Assembly: GCF_037975245.1 (NCBI RefSeq)
Contig: NC_092579.1
Location: 13,626,678-13,690,677 of the forward strand
DNA: 64,000 bases
Reading direction: 5' to 3'
DNA from: Apostichopus japonicus
Lineage: Eukaryota; Echinodermata; Holothuroidea; Aspidochirotida; Stichopodidae
Positions 1 through 35,402 of the stretch are shown here, in pieces; positions within the stretch are counted from its first letter, which is position 1, and every line of letters begins with the position of its first letter. The notes under the pieces were generated by a model. It saw nothing but the letters and a program-made list of their open reading frames with translations. It was not told where the DNA came from and ran no database searches. Both the position numbers and the translations under genes were made by a program.

Positions 1-624
1 ACAGACCCCGCAAACTATGGGGTGTGACCCAAAGACAGTAGGTCATTAAGTTATGTTTTTAACATCCAATTTAATTATCCTAGCAAATCTCATATCCGTT
101 CCGACCTTCGATTCCGAGGGGGTTGGGGGTCTGGTGGGTCCTTCTGAGGGGGTTGGGGGTCTGGTGGGTCCTGGCTCAGTCCTCAATAGAAGATCCTGGG
201 CCGTGGGCCGAAATGTTTTTTATGGACCCCCAGCTGACAGTCGATATCAGATGGCAATCAAACGAATGGTTTCAATCCGTTGATTCTATTTTTGTACACT
301 TGTAAAGATTTTCTTCTGTTTTATGAGGAAACCATGAAGTGGTCTTGGATAAATTATCCCACTTTACCATGGCTGGCTAGATGTCAGAACCACTGCCCTC
401 ACACATGCTTGACACACCATCACCGTGACCCCACTAAGCTATAACATTGGTTGAGTTTACATATAACAACGAGCAATGTTTATCACCGTTGGGCATGTAC
501 GATTGATTCTTGTTGCCCATAATCATCATCCTCAATAAACAGCAATAAATTAATCATTCCTTTTGACAGTTTTTTGTTACTGGGTCTCTATTTTACCTTT
601 TTCTCTCCCTCTTCTCACTTTCAG
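1..624 (+). other. Partial intron of the WD40-repeat gene
   Basis: This stretch precedes the terminal WD40 exon and ends in a clear polypyrimidine tract and AG acceptor (601-624). I see no second exon in it. It contains a 30-bp tandem duplication (116-172) and otherwise unremarkable AT-rich sequence. The rest of the gene lies to the left of the window. Confidence 0.6.
116..172. repeat. Two-copy 30-bp tandem repeat
   Basis: Two copies of a G-rich unit beginning GAGGGGGTTGGGGGTCTGG start at 116 and 146; the second is cut short near 172. The unit has several G runs on the plus strand. It lies in the intron. Confidence 0.85.
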
Positions 625-779
625 AACGCCTTGTTAAGTTGATGGACTATTCTGAGGGGAGCTTTCAGGATTTTGTGGGTCATTATAGCGGTATACAGTT
701 GGTAAAATTCACTCCAACAGGGAAACACCTCTTGACAGTATCTCAGAATGAGATCTTAGTTTGGGAAGTGACAATCTGA
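625..779 (+). CDS. Terminal exon of a WD40-repeat protein, probably WDR90/POC16-like (3' end only)
   Basis: The exon opens two bases into a codon after a CT-rich acceptor ending at 624. It reads RLVKLMDYSEGSFQDF, then GHYSGIQLVKFTPTGKHLL, then TVSQNEILVWEVTI and a TGA stop at 777-779. The GH...(V)KFTPTGKHLLTVSQ...VWEV pattern is one complete WD40 blade: the GH dipeptide, the beta strands, and VWEV in place of the usual WD dipeptide. The blade closes at the stop, as expected for the last blade of a propeller. WD40 proteins of the WDR90/POC16 type are centriolar and ciliary scaffolds. I assign that family from the look of the tail only, so the family name is tentative while the coding call is firm. 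The gene converges on the minus-strand BAHCC1/TNRC18-like gene. Confidence 0.8.
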
Positions 780-816
780 AACAAGTATTATTTTTATGTG
801 GCTCTGTCGTAGCTGA

Positions 817-822
817 AATAAA
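817..822 (+). terminator. Poly(A) signal AATAAA of the WD40 gene
   Basis: A canonical AATAAA hexamer lies 38 bases after the TGA stop, in AT-rich sequence. A 3' UTR this short is plausible; a downstream GT-rich element was not clearly identified. Confidence 0.6.
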
Positions 823-1827
823 CTTTTATAAAATTTTACCTTCTGCACAAGAGAAGATAAGGAAGGGTGTAGTGTCACAGGGGCCTATAGTGTCACAGGG
901 GATAATAGTGACCTGCGATACAGTGTCTCCAGTCAGGCTTAGGGTTCATGCATAGAATAATATCTTCTTGTTTCATTGCATGTAATGTTATTTATTATTG
1001 CCTGATATTTATTGCATATCATGAAGGAGATTTGCTAAGTAAAACAGGAGTGTACAAAGAAGTGTAAAAGTTGTTTGTAAAAGGATTGTAAATAGTATTG
1101 GCAGATTGCACCAGTTTGTAGAGAAGGATTTGTACCTCAATGTGTGTAGGAAAGAATACACATACAATACACTGCTATTATCAGCATGGATTGTATCGGC
1201 AGGGAGGACGTTTAGTAATGTTAGTAATGCAATCGAACCAGTGGCCTTAAAATAAGTAAAAAATACTACTCCAAGAGCTTTATCAGCTCATAATGATGAC
1301 TGTTATTTATAACATCAGCAGCATTTCTACTTTGCTTTGGCCAACATTTGTCCAGGACACACTTGTTTGTACTGAACTTAGTCGTAAGAATAAACTGGGC
1401 CTTACAACCTGGTACACTATAGCATCCTTTTCATCGTACTGTGAGACATATGAGCTTTCTAAGATAAATAAACGAACATGCAGGAGCAGCATTCATATAA
1501 GTCAATGTAACTTCAATTATCCCTAGTTCTCATTTTATTATATTGATCCACAGTTGTTGAATATAGGATGGACGGAAATCGCATTTGCGGCAGTCTATAA
1601 TTGTTTTCTGGGAGAGGGACCCCAGACCAATCGTATACAAAAGTCTACTTGGATTATTTGTCCCCTGATTTTTTTTTCTGCAGTCGCCCATGTATTTCCC
1701 CAAACTAAATTTCTAAGCCATGAGATCTAAAACTTATACAACAACCAGTTAAAACAACAGTATCGGGCAGTATGTTATCACCCTCTGTTCTATTTTTGAA
1801 GAAAAAATTACGATTAAAACATTGAAC

Positions 1828-1893
1828 GCTTCTATCACTTACGAGGAACAACACAAAACCGGAAAACATTTATGAATAACAAAGGTTTGATTT
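1828..1893 (+). repeat. Diverged relative of the left arm of the hairpin element
   Basis: This segment (CGCTTCTATCACTTACGAGG onward) aligns with the hairpin arm at 1949-2030: the CGCTTCTAT, GAGGAACAA, AAACCG and AACAAAG blocks come in the same order, with a deletion in the middle. It lies about 40 bases before the hairpin in the same orientation as its left arm. It looks like a decayed second insertion or an older end of the same element. Confidence 0.6.
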
Positions 1894-1931
1894 GACTGCT
1901 TTGAAATCATGTATCACTGGCAAGATGTGTC

Positions 1932-2115
1932 GAGCGCCCTCTTTTATCGCTTCTATTTCTTAGCATACAACTTCTGAGGAACAATAGAAAACCGAAATAC
2001 TTTTGGGCAGAACAAAGCATTCTCAAACCTTTGTTCTGCCTAAAAGTTTTTCGGTTTTCTATTGTTCCTCGGAGGTTGTATGCCTAAGCAATAAAAGCGA
2101 TAAAAGAGGGCGCTC
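1932..2115. mobile_element. 184-bp near-perfect foldback (MITE-like) element
   Basis: The left arm (1932-2017) and right arm (2029-2115) are inverted copies of about 86 bp with only a handful of mismatches, separated by an 11-base loop (2018-2028). The ends are GAGCGCCCTCTTTTATCGC and its complement. There is no room for a transposase, so any mobilisation was non-autonomous. No clear target-site duplication is visible. Transcribed RNA would form a long hairpin. Confidence 0.85.
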
Positions 2116-3729
2116 AACCATTTCAACATGATAGCGTATCTCATGGTAGAAATCAGGATATTTATATTATAATAGCTGTTTCTGGTGAATAAGCAGAAGT
2201 CTATTGCAATGAAGTAATTGAAACTTCAATGCATTTTTGCATTCTGGTTATGTTTTAGCCTGTTGCTGATACTATTTGTCTCTTAATAAGACTCCCTCAA
2301 GTCCTCCATTCTACGTTTAGTGGTTTATTACGATCGACTCAATATAGGCGAAGATAGACAGACCAGACACGAAATAATAATAACAATGAATAAGGCTTGG
2401 TCTACTTTCTCCATATATATTTCATCTCTCTCATGATGCTGTCTTTTAAGGCATCTTCATTCTCATCATATTTACATCACCACTGTCTGGCTATGCATTC
2501 AGTCTTAAAGAAGCTAACTTCCTTTTCAAATTTTTTCTTTTTTTGAAATTATTTTTTCCTGAAACAAAAATTACAGCTAGACTGTCAAGTATGTACAGAA
2601 ATAACTTATGCAAAAAAAGCATGCCTGTATGGCAGGGGAAAACAACAAACAGAAAACAAAGAAAAATAAAACAACATCAAACAGAAAAGGGGTAAAAGGT
2701 TTAAACAAAAAAAAGGGCATGAATACATAGTTCATGATTTGAATATGGTATATATTACCGTAGAAACTTCCTTTGTTTTCCTCGTAACATATTATCCTTT
2801 TTTTTTCCCTTGTAAAATATTATTCGCAGTTGTAATATATTATTATCTTCTAAACTTGATTAAATCATTTCTAAAGAAATAGCCTGAAATGTGGCTTAAC
2901 GTAATTTACGAAAGCAAAGCAAGGCCATGCTTGTCATTATCAATGCGTAATTGATAACATAATGGAGGCAGGAAACTTCATGTTTATTCATGTAGATAGA
3001 CTTTCTTGTACAGCAGTTCACCAGTTTTGTACCATTTTGTAAAGTTGTAATTTATACCAATTGTTAGATTTTTTGTGTGTGCATATGTATATGTGTGAAA
3101 ATATTTCTGAATATCACCTTCAGTAAAAATGGCCCAGTCCACAAAACGTTGACGGATAATTTTCATGAATGGCATTACTTTTCTTTGCCGTTTTTGTTTT
3201 TTTGTGTTTCGATGAGTTTAGGAATCATCGTACGTATCGTTTTAATGTTTGTATTTGTAATCACAGGTCGATCTAATACAAACTGGTCTTACCTCTCTTA
3301 ATGAATACAAAGTTATATTGCATTAAAAATTAAATTTGCATTGTTTCTGGGCTTTAAACTGTTACTGTATGTTACGTCATATTATGTCAAAGAATTCTCT
3401 CTCTCTCCTCAAGAGTTCAACTAGTGCTATTCCAAATTACTGACACACGTTTATTCGATTTCTTAATTCAGATCCTGTACTTTACCACAAACTAAGTTGT
3501 GCCAATATGTGGCCCATGTTGCCCCCCCCCTCACCCAGGCATCAGAGAGTCTGACAGCTTAAAATTTAATTCTGACTCCTTGCATACCTTGATACCCACC
3601 TCTATGCAAAACATGCCATGAGAGATTGCTGAGAATAAAACCCATTTTGCGAGCAGTTGGGACAATTATTAAGTATACTTATACATTCATATCACATCTC
3701 ACTTGAACTGAGATATCACTTGAACTGAT

Positions 3730-3822
3730 AGAATGAATGTCATACTAGATGAATGTTCCCATTAAATTATATGAATGTTCCTATAAGAATGAATGTTCCT
3801 ATTAGAAAGAACATTCCTATAA
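3730..3822. promoter_or_regulatory. Cluster of GAATGTTC / GAACATTC motifs
   Basis: Three GAATGTTC motifs and one GAACATTC occur within about 90 bases. All fit GAAnnTTC, the inverted pair at the core of a heat-shock element, and ACATTCCT also resembles a TEAD (M-CAT) site. They may simply be a decayed short repeat. The region is intergenic, with no promoter beside it. Confidence 0.25.
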
Positions 3823-5468
3823 GATGATAGATGTGTGGATCTGTTCATACTGTTACTATCAGTGCTTTGATGCACGAGATGAGATAGAGTGGTACTAACA
3901 TTAGGAAATAGGCCCAATTGGTTGATTCAAACCATATCAGTCATGAATATGCATTAGATTCAGGCACAGTGATTGGTTGCTAACATCAGGGCAACGGTGT
4001 CTCTGCTCCCTGTACACACGTTCATTAGTAATCGTTGAATATTCAAACAATTTCGCCAAGACGTCTTTGATGTACTTGGCTTAACCAAGTCATGGTGATT
4101 GGATCAAAATCTTAATTAAGCACAATCTTATTTAAAGTTACTATGATCAACCAATCAAAGGCTTGCATTTCCATCTAGACCTCTAAGCATAACCTTCCCA
4201 GATGAGTGGCTCTACTCAAAGAAATCTTGTCTAGTACTTTACAGATATATAGCGCCTACAGTATTAACCTTCTGCTACACATTACAGTAGTAGTAATTCA
4301 TTTTTCTATGAAAAAAACCCCCCTACAATACGTTTCCGAAATTGAAACAATCTCATTTTTCGGTTTTTGAAAACTCTTTTGAGCAAATCTAAAGGTTGAA
4401 CAGTGAAACATATATTGGATTGAAATACTTTTAACCAAACAAATCGAAAACATCAAATGAAAAAAAAGGACGATGTATACTTATATTGTGCTTTGTCTGG
4501 AATTGGACTTCTCCATATCAACATGTTAAATAAAGAATAGATAAGCCCTCTTAATTAAGTACTGTCACGAAATGCTTACATACACTTCATCACCTTCTAC
4601 GGTACGGTAACTGTTCTGCTAAAAAAAAAAAAAATTGAATTTAAAAGCAGCTGCGATTTTTCTCATTAAACTTGTTTTTGTTTTTACAGATCTTTAAACA
4701 TATATTTACATGATCTTGACAGGAAGCATCCCTTCTAGAATTTCATTTTTTACAATCCTTTCCCAATGCTTTCGTTTTCCTATGCTCTTCCTTCGTTCCG
4801 GAGGATAAAATATATATCGACCAAAAACTAATTGCATGTAACTTTTACCATAAAACTTTGTCTTTCAATAGATAATGTTTCTGAATAATTTGCAAATGAT
4901 CTTTCAAAACCTTTTTCTTCTTCACATAAAACATCTCTGAAAAATATCTTTCCCAAAATTAATCATTTTACTATTCATGGTCTTTAAATCGTTTCGTTTA
5001 CTTCTGTTTCAAATATTTACAAGAAAATAAAGACGACTGCACACATTTTGTGAACTATAGCATACTTATTCAGTTCCATCGGATAACATAAGCATCAACA
5101 CCTAGTTATTTCATTTTCACTTAATCTATATCTACAGATAGTTATTTATAAACTAGTACATAAATTTTTGACCACTGTCTTTTCAAGTTAAAAATAGCTG
5201 AAATATATACATTTAACACTTACTACCAACACAAAAAAACACTCACATCGAGAGAAAAAGGAATTTAAAAACAAAGATTGCCGATTGGAGATAAAGAATT
5301 AAAGAAAGAGGGTATAAAGACCTCTATCTGCTCCTAGATTGGTACTATATACTACAGTAGGTTTTCTTACACAATTAAACATTATAAAAGAAAAAGGGGT
5401 AGAAAATAGAGAGAAAAGAAAAAAAGACATTTGAAAATGAATACACTTAAGTTCAGAATTTGATGTCC

Positions 5469-29148
<23,680 letters not shown>

Positions 29149-29154
29149 AACAAC

Positions 29155-29172
29155 TTAGTCGTCTGCTTTCAT
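29155..29172 (-). promoter_or_regulatory. Upstream ORF 3 (5 codons), in frame with the main start
   Basis: It reads MKADD, then TAA, and ends only six bases before the main ATG at 29148. The AAAATGA context is favourable (A at -3). Such a short ORF directly before the main start usually lowers translation. The TAA is also the in-frame stop that fixes the main start. Confidence 0.4.
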
Positions 29173-29201
29173 TTTGGCGCTGAAGTTAATTGTAGGGTCA
29201 T
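29169..29201 (-). other. Upstream ORF 2 (10 codons)
   Basis: It reads MTLQLTSAPK, then TGA. Its stop overlaps the start of upstream ORF 3 in the four bases ATGA, an arrangement compatible with termination-reinitiation. Confidence 0.35.
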
Positions 29202-29209
29202 CTTGATGA

Positions 29210-29248
29210 CTATGGAACTACTCTCCGTGCCATGTATGCACAAGGCAT
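29210..29248 (-). other. Upstream ORF 1 (12 codons)
   Basis: It starts at 29248 and reads MPCAYMARRVVP, then TAG. It would be the first AUG met in this part of the leader. Whether it is translated depends on the unproven leader structure. Confidence 0.35.
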
Positions 29249-29558
29249 CTGACTGAAGTCTTGTTAGTTTCCCTAGAAATAGAAGAAACAAAAAATATTG
29301 TATATATGTATATTTCATGTACTCTGTATAAAAAAAAAACATGGTGACCCATTCTTATTGGAGTGAAAGGGTAGTGTATGATCTGGTTGCGTTTTACCTG
29401 TATTAGAGATTCATTGGAATTATCTGAGATAAACAGTAGAGTATCCATACACTTTCAGGCCCCTGTTTTGGATTCATACCTGCCTTACAGCGATCGCGAT
29501 TAGTTAAGATGTTACTGAAACTGATATACAAACAGGGGTATGAGCCGGGGGAAGCACT

Positions 29559-29574
29559 GGGGGCACGTGCCCCC
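29559..29574. repeat. 16-base perfect palindrome GGGGGCACGTGCCCCC
   Basis: The palindrome is centred on an E-box (CACGTG). The flanks (AAGCACTG before, ACTTTTTTTCC after) give it the look of one end of a dispersed repeat and not of a lone binding site. Confidence 0.6.
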
Positions 29575-31084
29575 ACTTTTTTTCCAAAATAGTAAATGTG
29601 CCCTTCTGGCAAATAAAATTTTCCCCTTTGATGAAGAACTGTCTTTTGGATATCTTAAGCCTTTGTTAATTTCAGTATTTTATTTTAATTATTCACTTGC
29701 ACCATAAAAGTATTGATAGCATACTAACACATAATATATATTTGAGTGATATGGCTGGTGTGTATTGGATTATAGCATAACGTGTGGTGGTTATGGAATG
29801 GGAAAGTGCCCTCTGGTGTTGTGCCCCCCCCCCCACGCTTTGGAAGCTTCCTACCCCTCTGCATGCAAACATTCCACCAAACGTAGGAATGAGTACAATG
29901 GCGTCCAATTGCTCCCTTATAAATGATTCTAGCGTTCACACGTATAACTCATCAACTATGTTGCTGAGTCACAAAAAAATAATATAAGCATAAATGGTAA
30001 CGTTCTGGTAGAACGCCCTCTCTCTATACTCGTTGTCGTTGTTTCCTTCTGCTGTATCCCAGCAAAAGAAATCTTGACTGCAAAAAAGCTATATGAATAA
30101 ATTCCAAACAGCAAAGGAATTATAGGCTAAAGTGGGATTTACCGGCCAATCAGTCGAATCCCGTTCCCGTCAACTAACTTCTTTGTTCTTTCAGATTTGA
30201 TATATCTAGAAAGGGAGAAAGATTTCACTGGAAACACTCCCATGATTTAATTCAACCGGAGGATGGTTTGCATCAATGCAACAATATTTATACAAACATG
30301 AAGAGCCGTTGTACTTTCAAAATTTGACTCAAAGCGCAGGCGTAGATAAGATAATTTTCATAAGGAAGTTAGCAGATCCTTGTTTTGATCAGCCATCATT
30401 ATTTCCCGTAGGAAAGGAGGAAATATACAAAATAATAAAAATATAATATTATACATGTATTAGTTCGTTTTTCCATTCCACTTTACCGTACGTTACGACA
30501 ACGATAGCAAATCACGCGTTCGTACACAATGAGACTCTCAAGTTGCTCTGCCATATACGATCATTGTTCCTTACGAACCAAGTGAAGTTAAACCTCATTG
30601 GTATTGAACCAATAATCATTGTGATCAATATATATAACAAAATTTGTCCTCAATCTTGTATGCAAATTAGATGCATCTGACAGTGAAAGCTTCGTAAGTG
30701 TTGAAATTTGTCTCATTGAGAAGTTGAAGCCCTGAGACACCCACATTCGACAAATTCTTGCCTGCCTACGAGTTATTTCACGTATAGTCGGCTTTTATAC
30801 AACGACCTATTACGGTACCCCGTGCAGTTTCTGATAAATGTTGCGTGATGGAAATCTAACGCTTGAAATATTACTGACGAGTGACAAGTACAAGTCATTC
30901 CAGGAAAAGACATAAAAACATAATCATATTTGTGACCCAGATTTCACTCATTTTAAATATGTCACACGACAACCGTGAACTAAAGCTGCCTTAATAATTC
31001 CTTCAACTTGAGCTTCTCAGATGATAGTTCAGCTGTAAGAGGTCTACATCTTTACGACGTTGTGAATATAGGCCGATCTTTGAA

Positions 31085-31265
31085 TATTCATATATATACA
31101 TATATATTCATATATATATATATATATTCACATATATATATTCATATACATATTCATATATATATTCATGTATACTCATATACAAACATCTTCATATATA
31201 TTCATATATATATATATGTATATACAAACATCTTCGTGTGTACATGTATACAATATATATTCATG
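31085..31265. repeat. Degenerate TATA / TTCATA satellite-like array
   Basis: Irregular alternation of TATATA blocks with TTCATATA and ACAAACATCTTC insertions. It has no coding meaning; the Ile/Tyr-rich translation across it is an artefact. Confidence 0.9.
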
Positions 31266-33466
31266 TACGAACGACGATATTTCTTGTATGCGACAGGAGA
31301 ATGTCAAACGTGTATAAATGTCGGGGTTTCTCGTAATACTCACTGATGAATATTCATGAGGTCGTGACTACCAATTCATTACTACTAACAGCCTGGAGTT
31401 ATTAGGAATATATACCTTGAGTCCCATGAGAGAACATCTTCTGAATATCTGCTTCTTTATATAAAGACCGTTGCATGCGTATCTCATATATAAGCACTCA
31501 AGGAGTATATTACCTAGCCGCATACTGCTTCCTGTCTTGAATTACCATCAACCCAGGGCCTCGTCGGGCCCTTGACATCCACCTGTCGGCAGGAGGAAAG
31601 CCTTAATTTCTTACGAATGTTTACGCTGGGACTCCTTTGCTGTATATACCAAAAGGCATGCTTTAGAGATGCTGACAGCGAAGTTAAATTGGCTTAAGGC
31701 CGGCGGGGTCGCGAAAGCCAAACAGCGTTTTCAAGTCACTATTTTTTTGTTTAGTATTATCACGAATGAACAGATCAAACACTGTGTGACATATGCAACC
31801 GTTGTTTTATTGACCGTGTACACACTGACACTAGAGGTATACATGCTATACACGGTACAACGTGTACATGGCATACATAGTTCACGTATAGGAGAACTAT
31901 ATGTACGGAATTCACACAATCAATTTCAACAGATTAAACAAGCTGTCCGCTCAAAAGCAAAAAGAAAGAAAGAAAAGTGGGGAAGGGACCTAACGAACAG
32001 GAAACTTAACAGAGCATGCATGCGAGAGTCCTGGTATTAAGCTTTTTGATGTGTGTTGGCTGAAAATTACAATTCTCGAATCGCCTGAAAATAATTTATT
32101 ATCGTTAAATTCAAGTTACTAAAACAACCTTGCAAGCGCTTACATATCTAACTATAAATATGCCTAAGAATGCTTTTTTTCTGAGGAAAATACCCCCAGG
32201 GCCCATACATCTGGGCATCGGAGTCGGTTTTAAAAACCCAGGTACAATACTCTCCCGCTCCCCGCCCCTTTCTTCCGATAAATTCCTGGACAGGCCCCTG
32301 CAAGCCCCAGATATATTTTGAAACTAACCTTATCAGCCCTGACTAATTATTCTGAAAATCCTTCTGAGGTTTCCATTTTGGAATGAACTTGGAAATAATT
32401 ATCTTAGGTCATCATCGACATCCACAATCTAACCTCTTTCCAGTGAAACAGGAACACATGCACACACCCGGCATTCTCTATATTGAAACCCATATAACCT
32501 TCGCAATCACTGAAAGTATTCTTGGTATACACGAAGACTATACGAAAGTGTTTTGGACTACTCGAAAAATGACGACAACCTCGAAATTACAAAGTTGTTG
32601 ACGTGACCACGACGAAAACTGTCACCTCAGTTTTGTACTTAATCTGACGCGTTCACACTGCCGAAACGAATCTTTTTTTCCCCTTCAATGCATCTGAATT
32701 TTGCGAAAATTATCGAAATATCGTTAGAAAACCTGAGAGGTTCGCAAGAAAAGAAATACTCGAGCGACCAAGAAGGATTTTATCCGCAGGCTTTCAATTC
32801 AAATAGCAGGCAGTGTAACAGAAAGGGCTAATGTTTTCATGAAAAACAGGCTGCGGGCGATATTAGCCGCTGTCTGCAGCCGAGAGAACCAATTATAAGA
32901 TAGTGTTGTCACGCTGTTTCAACTTCCAGCCTCAGTATGAACACAATTGTGTTTTACATTTATGATTCATGTTCTCCCCCCCCCCCCCCCCCCCAACGTC
33001 GGAGGATTAAAGTCAAATTTATTTGTTTCGCAAGTACAACATTTTCAAGGAGACAATGCAAAAAAAAAGGTAAACCGAAATATTGTGAGAACAAATGCAT
33101 AAACAGTGCATGGCGTACCTCACTTCCCTCACCATTATTTAGACCAGGCTAGTTGCCCCTCCCCCTCCCCCTATACCATAGCAAATAAAGTTTCCTCGAG
33201 AAAAGAAGCCCCCTTCCCTCTCCCGGCCACCACATGTAAATAGAACTTCCCCTTTTTGTTATTGAAAAAGTATTCCTTTTCAAGTTTCGCACTAGAAAAA
33301 CGGTGTTACCGTATTTAAAAGAGTTACCATTTGTTAAAAATTAAGAAAACTGTCATTAGAAGGTGTCCTTTCGCTAATAGAAAATTAAAACCTGAAACCA
33401 GTTGGCTTTGTGATTCCTTGTCATTCAAAGTGCTCAAATTCAAAATAAGTCATCTGACTAATGTAT

Positions 33467-33832
33467 AGAGCAAGTTAGTTCAATTGTCTAAGAATTAAGT
33501 GAAAACCAGAAAATATCAGATATTTTCCAGCTCTTATTGTAGCACTCCAGTGTGGGCTTCAACCAAGTAATTCACTGGTAAGGATTTTGGAGAATAGAGT
33601 TTTAATGTTTTCAATGTTTTCAGAAAGAAAAATGTTCATGTGAAATAAAGACACATAAATGCATGCAAGCAAAAGTCATCTGGTATACATTACAGAGAAA
33701 ATGGCCAATTTTGAGACCATTTGAGATAACCTGTTGACCACTTGAGCCAATTTTCCACTATCTGAAGTAAGCTGTTGACCCCCCCCCCCCCCCCCGGTGA
33801 AGCTCAGAGGGTGAAAACTGGTAAGAGCCAAG
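33467..33832 (+). repeat. Dispersed repeat A, copy 2
   Basis: This is the counterpart of 11098-11592. It carries a run of 17 C (33779-33795) where copy 1 has CCCCTAGAAG, so the homopolymer arose or expanded after insertion. Confidence 0.8.
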
Positions 33833-33991
33833 TGAGTGCGTTTGAAGCAAGACTATTAACTCTTTGACGCAGATTTCATTTCCTGGCTGAGCCCCTTCAC
33901 AAAACTGAACTGAACTGAATTGACCAAAATATGTTCACCGAAACAAAATCATATGCATTGGAGAATTCACAGATTAATTGTAGCTTTAACT

Positions 33992-34312
33992 GTTGAGTGA
34001 TCATGTTCAAAAGGATTTCAGACTTTGACCTCATGTGACCTTTGACCTCATCCATTACCAATAGGGTTCTTGCACTCACCAAGCTGGATCTACATACTAT
34101 GTATGAAGTTCCAGAAAGATGTCTTCCTCACAGAAAAGAATATGGTTCTTGTAATCAATTAGACGAATCCACATACCAAGTCTGAAGTTAATACACCATG
34201 AACGTTTAGAGTTACGGTATGTACAAGCAAGTGCCACATACAAACACATAAGAACGCATACATACACACCATCGCATAGATTCCTTCTGCCTCCGGCAAA
34301 GAATCAAAATGA
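33992..34312 (+). repeat. Dispersed repeat B, copy 2
   Basis: This is the counterpart of 27000-27262 and follows repeat A within about 160 bases. It ends CTTCTGCCTCCGGCAAAGAA. A partial internal repetition (AATAGGGTTCTTGCAC and AATATGGTTCTTGTAA) is visible. Confidence 0.8.
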
Positions 34313-34992
34313 AGTAATTGCAGGATGATGAAGGTGATAATTCGTGTCACAAAATAAAAAGTAAAAAAAAAGATGGAATACCAGGGCATAAAGTCACACG
34401 TTATGTTTTCAAGTAAATATCATTTTTTACAGTGAGATCGTCGAGTAGGCCTATATATTATCAATAACAGCAGGGTAATGCAAGTATTCGCTGGTTACAG
34501 CTGAACTGTAGTAAAAATACAAACTACGTGACCTGTATAGCTTTAGAAAAGTGTAAATCATATATAGAGTGGAGTCCCTCCCTGAGTCGGAAAGAGTATA
34601 TTCAGTTCAGGCTAAGCAGCCAGCCACAGCCACGTTAACCGGTCGAAGCCGGATGATCTCAACAAGACACCAACTGACATGTGTTGATATTGATCAGCAC
34701 TCGATAATAAATCGATACTATAACTTTCCGTCACAATACAATTCATAAAACTTTTTAAAAGTTGAATTTGTTTTTGTTTTTTTGTGTGTCTAAATTGGCG
34801 CAGATTTCATCTTTCCGCTGTGTGATTTTCATGATGACATACAGTACCATAAACTACCTAAATATATGCCAGGCTTCCTGCAGTATTCGCTCTAACCATG
34901 CTGCTTTCAACCGATTTGATTGTGGCTTATAGAACCTTCAAAACAGTGGAATTAGATAACAAATATAACAATAGTGAAGACTTCCGACTTAC

Positions 34993-35058
34993 CTCCAAAA
35001 CAGACCAGTCTCATTGACCTTCGTGTTCTTCCAGTGTCTATGTCGTGTTTAATGTTAT
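34993..35058 (-). other. Candidate 5' leader exon of the BAHCC1/TNRC18-like gene (or exon of another minus-strand gene)
   Basis: Sixty-six bases lie between ATATTTTACAG and a full-consensus donor GGAG|GTAAGT. One frame is open (NIKHDIDTGRTRRSMRLVCF and a Gly). Spliced to the acceptor at 29273 that frame ends at the TGA of upstream ORF 2 and does not enter the main CDS, so a leader role fits best. I do not recognise the peptide. Confidence 0.4.
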
Positions 35059-35402
35059 CTGTAAAATATGCAAAAATAACAATTAACAACTAAATAAATA
35101 GCTATAAGAAGCCCAAAAAACACATTCATGTATATATTTACGAAAACACGCACACACACATATAAACATCAATATTGCATGTGACATGACAGTCTGATAA
35201 TTAAAACATGCCAATGAGTAATTGATTCCTTGTCAGAATTATTTAAAAACCTAACGGCCAACTGGTTTCACTAGTTTGGTCTTCAATTATGTCGCCCACG
35301 CAACAGGAAAATATGAATAATGTACTAGGTTGTGACGTGATGGCTGTATCCCTATATTTCAAATTTTAAATGAGTTGGAAAATCCAGAACAGTTCAAACT
35401 CC

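Larger units (their letters stand above)
823..5468. other. Non-coding region between convergent genes, including the 3' UTR of the minus-strand gene
   Basis: I see no coding exon on either strand. It contains the hairpin element at 1932-2115 with a diverged relative at 1828-1893, a cluster of GAATGTTC-type motifs near 3730-3822, and AT-rich unique sequence. The 3' UTR of the BAHCC1/TNRC18-like gene must occupy the right part. Its end is not determined: the first canonical poly(A) hexamer I found on the minus strand is TTTATT (plus-strand reading) at 3450-3455, which would give a UTR of about 2 kb. Confidence 0.6.
29149..29272 (-). other. BAHCC1: 5' UTR segment of the BAHCC1/TNRC18-like gene
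   Basis: On the minus strand a strong acceptor, GTTTCTTCTATTTCTAG, ends at 29273. The sequence from 29272 to the ATG would be the untranslated part of coding exon 1. It contains three short upstream ORFs. No TATA box or initiator is visible here, which fits a spliced leader coming from further upstream. Confidence 0.55.
29273..34992. other. Probable 5' leader intron or upstream sequence
   Basis: No coding exon was recognised. Contents are a GC-rich palindrome (29559-29574), AT-rich unique sequence, a degenerate (TATA)/TTCATA array (31085-31265), homopolymer C tracts (32976-32994, 33779-33795), and copies of dispersed repeats A and B. If the 34993-35058 exon is the leader, this is one intron of about 5.7 kb. 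Confidence 0.5.

Noticed and set aside
31669-32040. 123-codon plus-strand ORF
   Set aside because: No domain, no conserved motif and no splice context; the opposite strand is open over part of the same stretch, which is typical of chance frames here.
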